Positions 5,408 to 6,533 of a DNA stretch of 6,533 nt are shown here, one piece after another. Each line of letters opens with the position of its first letter. Position 1 is the first letter of the stretch. Below the pieces are notes generated by a model. It worked only from the letters and a program-made list of their open reading frames with translations, searched no databases and had not been told where the DNA came from. A program made the position numbers and the translations under genes. This DNA is from Candidatus Nomurabacteria bacterium. GTDB taxonomy: Bacteria > Patescibacteriota > Minisyncoccia > Phycocordibacterales > UBA9973. The stretch spans positions 1 to 6,533 of the forward strand of contig JAIOPY010000058.1 of the NCBI GenBank assembly GCA_021413625.1. The letters run 5' to 3'.

Positions 5408-5770
5408 ATGCATAAACAAAAAGCTATTTTTGCAGCTGGATGTTTTTGGGGAGTGGAAGAAACTTTTCGGACCTTGCCAGGAGTAATAGAAACTCGGGTA
5501 GGATACACTGGCGGACATTTAGAAAATCCAAAATATGAAGACACTTGGCATGGCAAAAGCGGGCATGCTGAAGCGGTGGAGGTTTCTTATGATAGCGATA
5601 AAGTTTCTTATGACAAATTACTAGAGATTTTCTGGAAGAATCACAATCCCACAACTAAAGATAGGCAGGGTCCGGATGTCGGCACTCAATATCGTTCTGC
5701 TATTTTTTATGATGCCACTAGTAATACACCTATAGCTCTTGTAGTTTTTTATACACAGTTATATAATTAA
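5408..5770 (+). CDS. msrA: Peptide methionine sulfoxide reductase A, C-terminally truncated
   Basis: MsrA reduces methionine-S-sulfoxide in damaged proteins. This 120-residue copy keeps the catalytic GCFWG with Cys12, Phe13 and Trp14, VGYTGG (31-36), GHAEAVEV with Glu55, and [14 protein letters not shown] with Asp90 and Tyr95. The main pocket residues are therefore all present. After Tyr101 homology stops. The usual 35-60 further residues, with the TEI...FY.AE.YHQ.Y block and any resolving cysteines, are absent and replaced by a 19-residue tail (from Asp102) that matches nothing in the family. The last codons of that tail cover the promoter of the next gene. No remnant of the lost C-terminus appears in the other forward frames. 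There is no second Cys, so recycling would need an external thiol. It may be a pseudogene, a minimal enzyme or an assembly join. Confidence 0.85.
   Translation: MHKQKAIFAAGCFWGVEETFRTLPGVIETRVGYTGGHLENPKYEDTWHGKSGHAEAVEVSYDSDKVSYDKLLEIFWKNHNPTTKDRQGPDVGTQYRSAIFYDATSNTPIALVVFYTQLYN
5739..5767 (+). promoter_or_regulatory. -35/-10 promoter for the four-helix membrane protein, inside the msrA tail
   Basis: TATAAT at 5762-5767 ends exactly 6 nt before the ATG at 5774. TTGTAG at 5739-5744 lies 17 bp upstream and keeps the TTG core of a -35 box. The site has no TG extension. The whole promoter lies within the aberrant last codons of msrA, directly before that gene's TAA (5768-5770). Confidence 0.62.
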
Positions 5771-5773
5771 TGC

Positions 5774-6166
5774 ATGGAACGAACCCACGCTCATTACTAT
5801 GGAGATTTAATTAGAGTGTTGTTTAACATTGGTGGTTTTATAATGATAGTTTCTTATCCGTTTTTTCGCTCATTTATTACCGCGCCTGTCCTTCTTTCTA
5901 TTATTGGTTGCGTTATTCTAGTTGTTTTAGCAGGGCTTACTAGTCCAAGGCAAAAGTGGATTATGGCATTCAATGCTCTTATTTCCATTATTGCTTTTGT
6001 TATTTTTGAATATGCCACAGTTTATGCGTATTTGAACTTGTCTCCTTCCCAAGGAGAGCACGTAGCTTTCTTTTGGGTAAATCAAATACTTGCTCTAATA
6101 TTCTTTTTCACATCATATTTGTCTACCAAAACTGTTCGTGCCATGTTTTTTGAAGACATGGAATAG
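5774..6166 (+). CDS. Four-helix membrane protein of unknown function
   Basis: I do not recognise this 130-residue protein. It has a short polar N-terminus with MERTHAHYYGD, then four hydrophobic segments (about 12-30, 36-56, 62-87, 97-117) and a short charged end (FFEDME). The even helix number predicts both ends on the same side. The second loop carries SPRQKW and the third loop SPSQGEH. Glu79 and several tyrosines lie in helix 3. No catalytic motif or metal site stands out. The ATG at 5774 is supported by the -10 box ending 6 nt before it. The gene sits between the truncated msrA and a DoxX-family gene and ends in TAG. Codon use resembles its neighbours, so it appears to be a genuine gene. 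Confidence 0.8.
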   Translation: MERTHAHYYGDLIRVLFNIGGFIMIVSYPFFRSFITAPVLLSIIGCVILVVLAGLTSPRQKWIMAFNALISIIAFVIFEYATVYAYLNLSPSQGEHVAFFWVNQILALIFFFTSYLSTKTVRAMFFEDME

Positions 6167-6179
6167 AGTTTTGCTATTG

Positions 6180-6188
6180 TGATATAAT
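6180..6188 (+). promoter_or_regulatory. Extended -10 promoter (TGaTATAAT) upstream of the second DoxX gene
   Basis: The nine bases are identical to those before msrA: TG at 6180-6181, one base, then TATAAT at 6183-6188. Here 30 nt separate the hexamer from the ATG at 6219, so this is the one strong promoter in the window that would give a short leader (about 24 nt). The leader has no Shine-Dalgarno sequence near the ATG. Confidence 0.6.
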
Positions 6189-6218
6189 GGGGTTATTACT
6201 AGTTTAATTATTACCTAA

Positions 6219-6533
6219 ATGATTTATCTATTTGTTTTAGCTCGGGTTTTATTAGGGGGATATTTTTTAATGAATGGTTATAACCATTTAAAAAATTTAA
6301 ATAGCTTGACTGGCTATGCGCATTCTAAAGGAGTGCCAATGCCTAAGCTTGCGGTTTTCGTTTCAGGTCTTATGCTCCTTTTAGGAGGTGCAGGTATTTT
6401 ATTTGGAGTAAAAGTGGCTTCTTCGGTATTACTATTGTCAGTATTTTTGGTGGTGACTACTTTTACTATGCATAAATATTGGACAGTATCTGACCCAATG
6501 CACAGAATGGGGGAGCATGTAAATTTTTACAAA
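6219..6533 (+). CDS. DoxX-family membrane protein (5' part; runs off the right edge)
   Basis: An open frame of 105 codons runs from ATG 6219 to the window end without a stop. The codon directly before the ATG is an in-frame TAA (6216-6218), so the start cannot lie further upstream. DoxX features are clear: an Arg-x-x-x-Gly first helix (ARVLLGGYFLMNG, residues 8-20), YNHLKN, the loop SKGVPMP (43-49), a glycine-rich second helix LLLGGAGILFG, then a helix followed by MHKYWTVSDPMHRMGEHVNFYK, typical of the family's H-x-x-W...DP...NF.K end. Only the last part is missing. This protein is closer to canonical DoxX than the DoxX-like protein at 977-1324. The function is unknown; a membrane redox or stress role has been proposed for the family. 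Confidence 0.88.
   Translation, partial: MIYLFVLARVLLGGYFLMNGYNHLKNLNSLTGYAHSKGVPMPKLAVFVSGLMLLLGGAGILFGVKVASSVLLLSVFLVVTTFTMHKYWTVSDPMHRMGEHVNFYK

Noticed and set aside
5326..5654. Reverse-strand open frames opposite the start of msrA
   Set aside because: They mirror the conserved MsrA coding sequence and show no recognisable features.
5700..5800. Frameshift as the cause of the short msrA
   Set aside because: The other two forward frames after 5700 stop quickly and show no YHQ.Y or TEI remnants, so the missing end is absent and not merely out of frame.
1..6533. tRNA, rRNA, CRISPR, insertion sequence, phage or attachment-site signals
   Set aside because: I saw no cloverleaf-like stretch, spaced direct repeats, transposase or integrase motifs, or terminal inverted repeats.

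Overview
The window reads as a compact, AT-rich piece of a bacterial genome, most likely from the Candidate Phyla Radiation (Patescibacteria, Parcubacteria-like). Three things suggest this: small membrane-anchored proteins of types often seen in those genomes, packing with 1-35 nt between genes, and translation starts without Shine-Dalgarno sequences. The assignment is inference; there is no rRNA or ribosomal protein marker here. All recognisable genes are on the + strand. TAA, TAG and TGA all act as stops and glycine is encoded by GGN, so the standard bacterial code fits.

Layout. Positions 2-85 hold the tail of an unidentified gene. Positions 107-2304 hold a cell-envelope set: a membrane-anchored cupredoxin with complete type 1 copper ligands, a DgkA/undecaprenol kinase family protein, a DoxX-like membrane protein, a membrane-anchored CPHC thioredoxin-fold protein, and a DsbB-type disulfide oxidase. 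Next comes a membrane-anchored chimera (2337-3074), in which an unknown extracellular domain runs straight into the C-terminal half of a cyclophilin. A 21-residue lysine-rich small protein (3104-3169) follows, closed by a strong intrinsic terminator (3183-3210). The second half holds guaA (GMP synthase), a putative transglutaminase-like protein 4 nt behind it, a C-terminally truncated msrA, an unrecognised four-helix membrane protein, and the start of a second DoxX-family gene that runs off the end.

Function. The thioredoxin-fold protein and DsbB form a plausible disulfide-making pair outside the membrane. The cupredoxin, two DoxX-type proteins and MsrA fit a broader extracytoplasmic redox or repair theme. 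GuaA is housekeeping purine metabolism behind its own promoter and is separate from that theme.

Most notable signals. (1) A TGnTAnAAT or -35/TATAAT promoter lies 6-9 nt before most operon-leading start codons, which predicts leaderless mRNAs. (2) Two genes within 2.7 kb lose family homology abruptly: the cyclophilin chimera and msrA. The aberrant tail of msrA is translated from the promoter of the next gene. (3) A tiny basic protein gene has its own -10 box and terminator. I did not find a clearly new multi-gene system such as a defence island or biosynthetic cluster.
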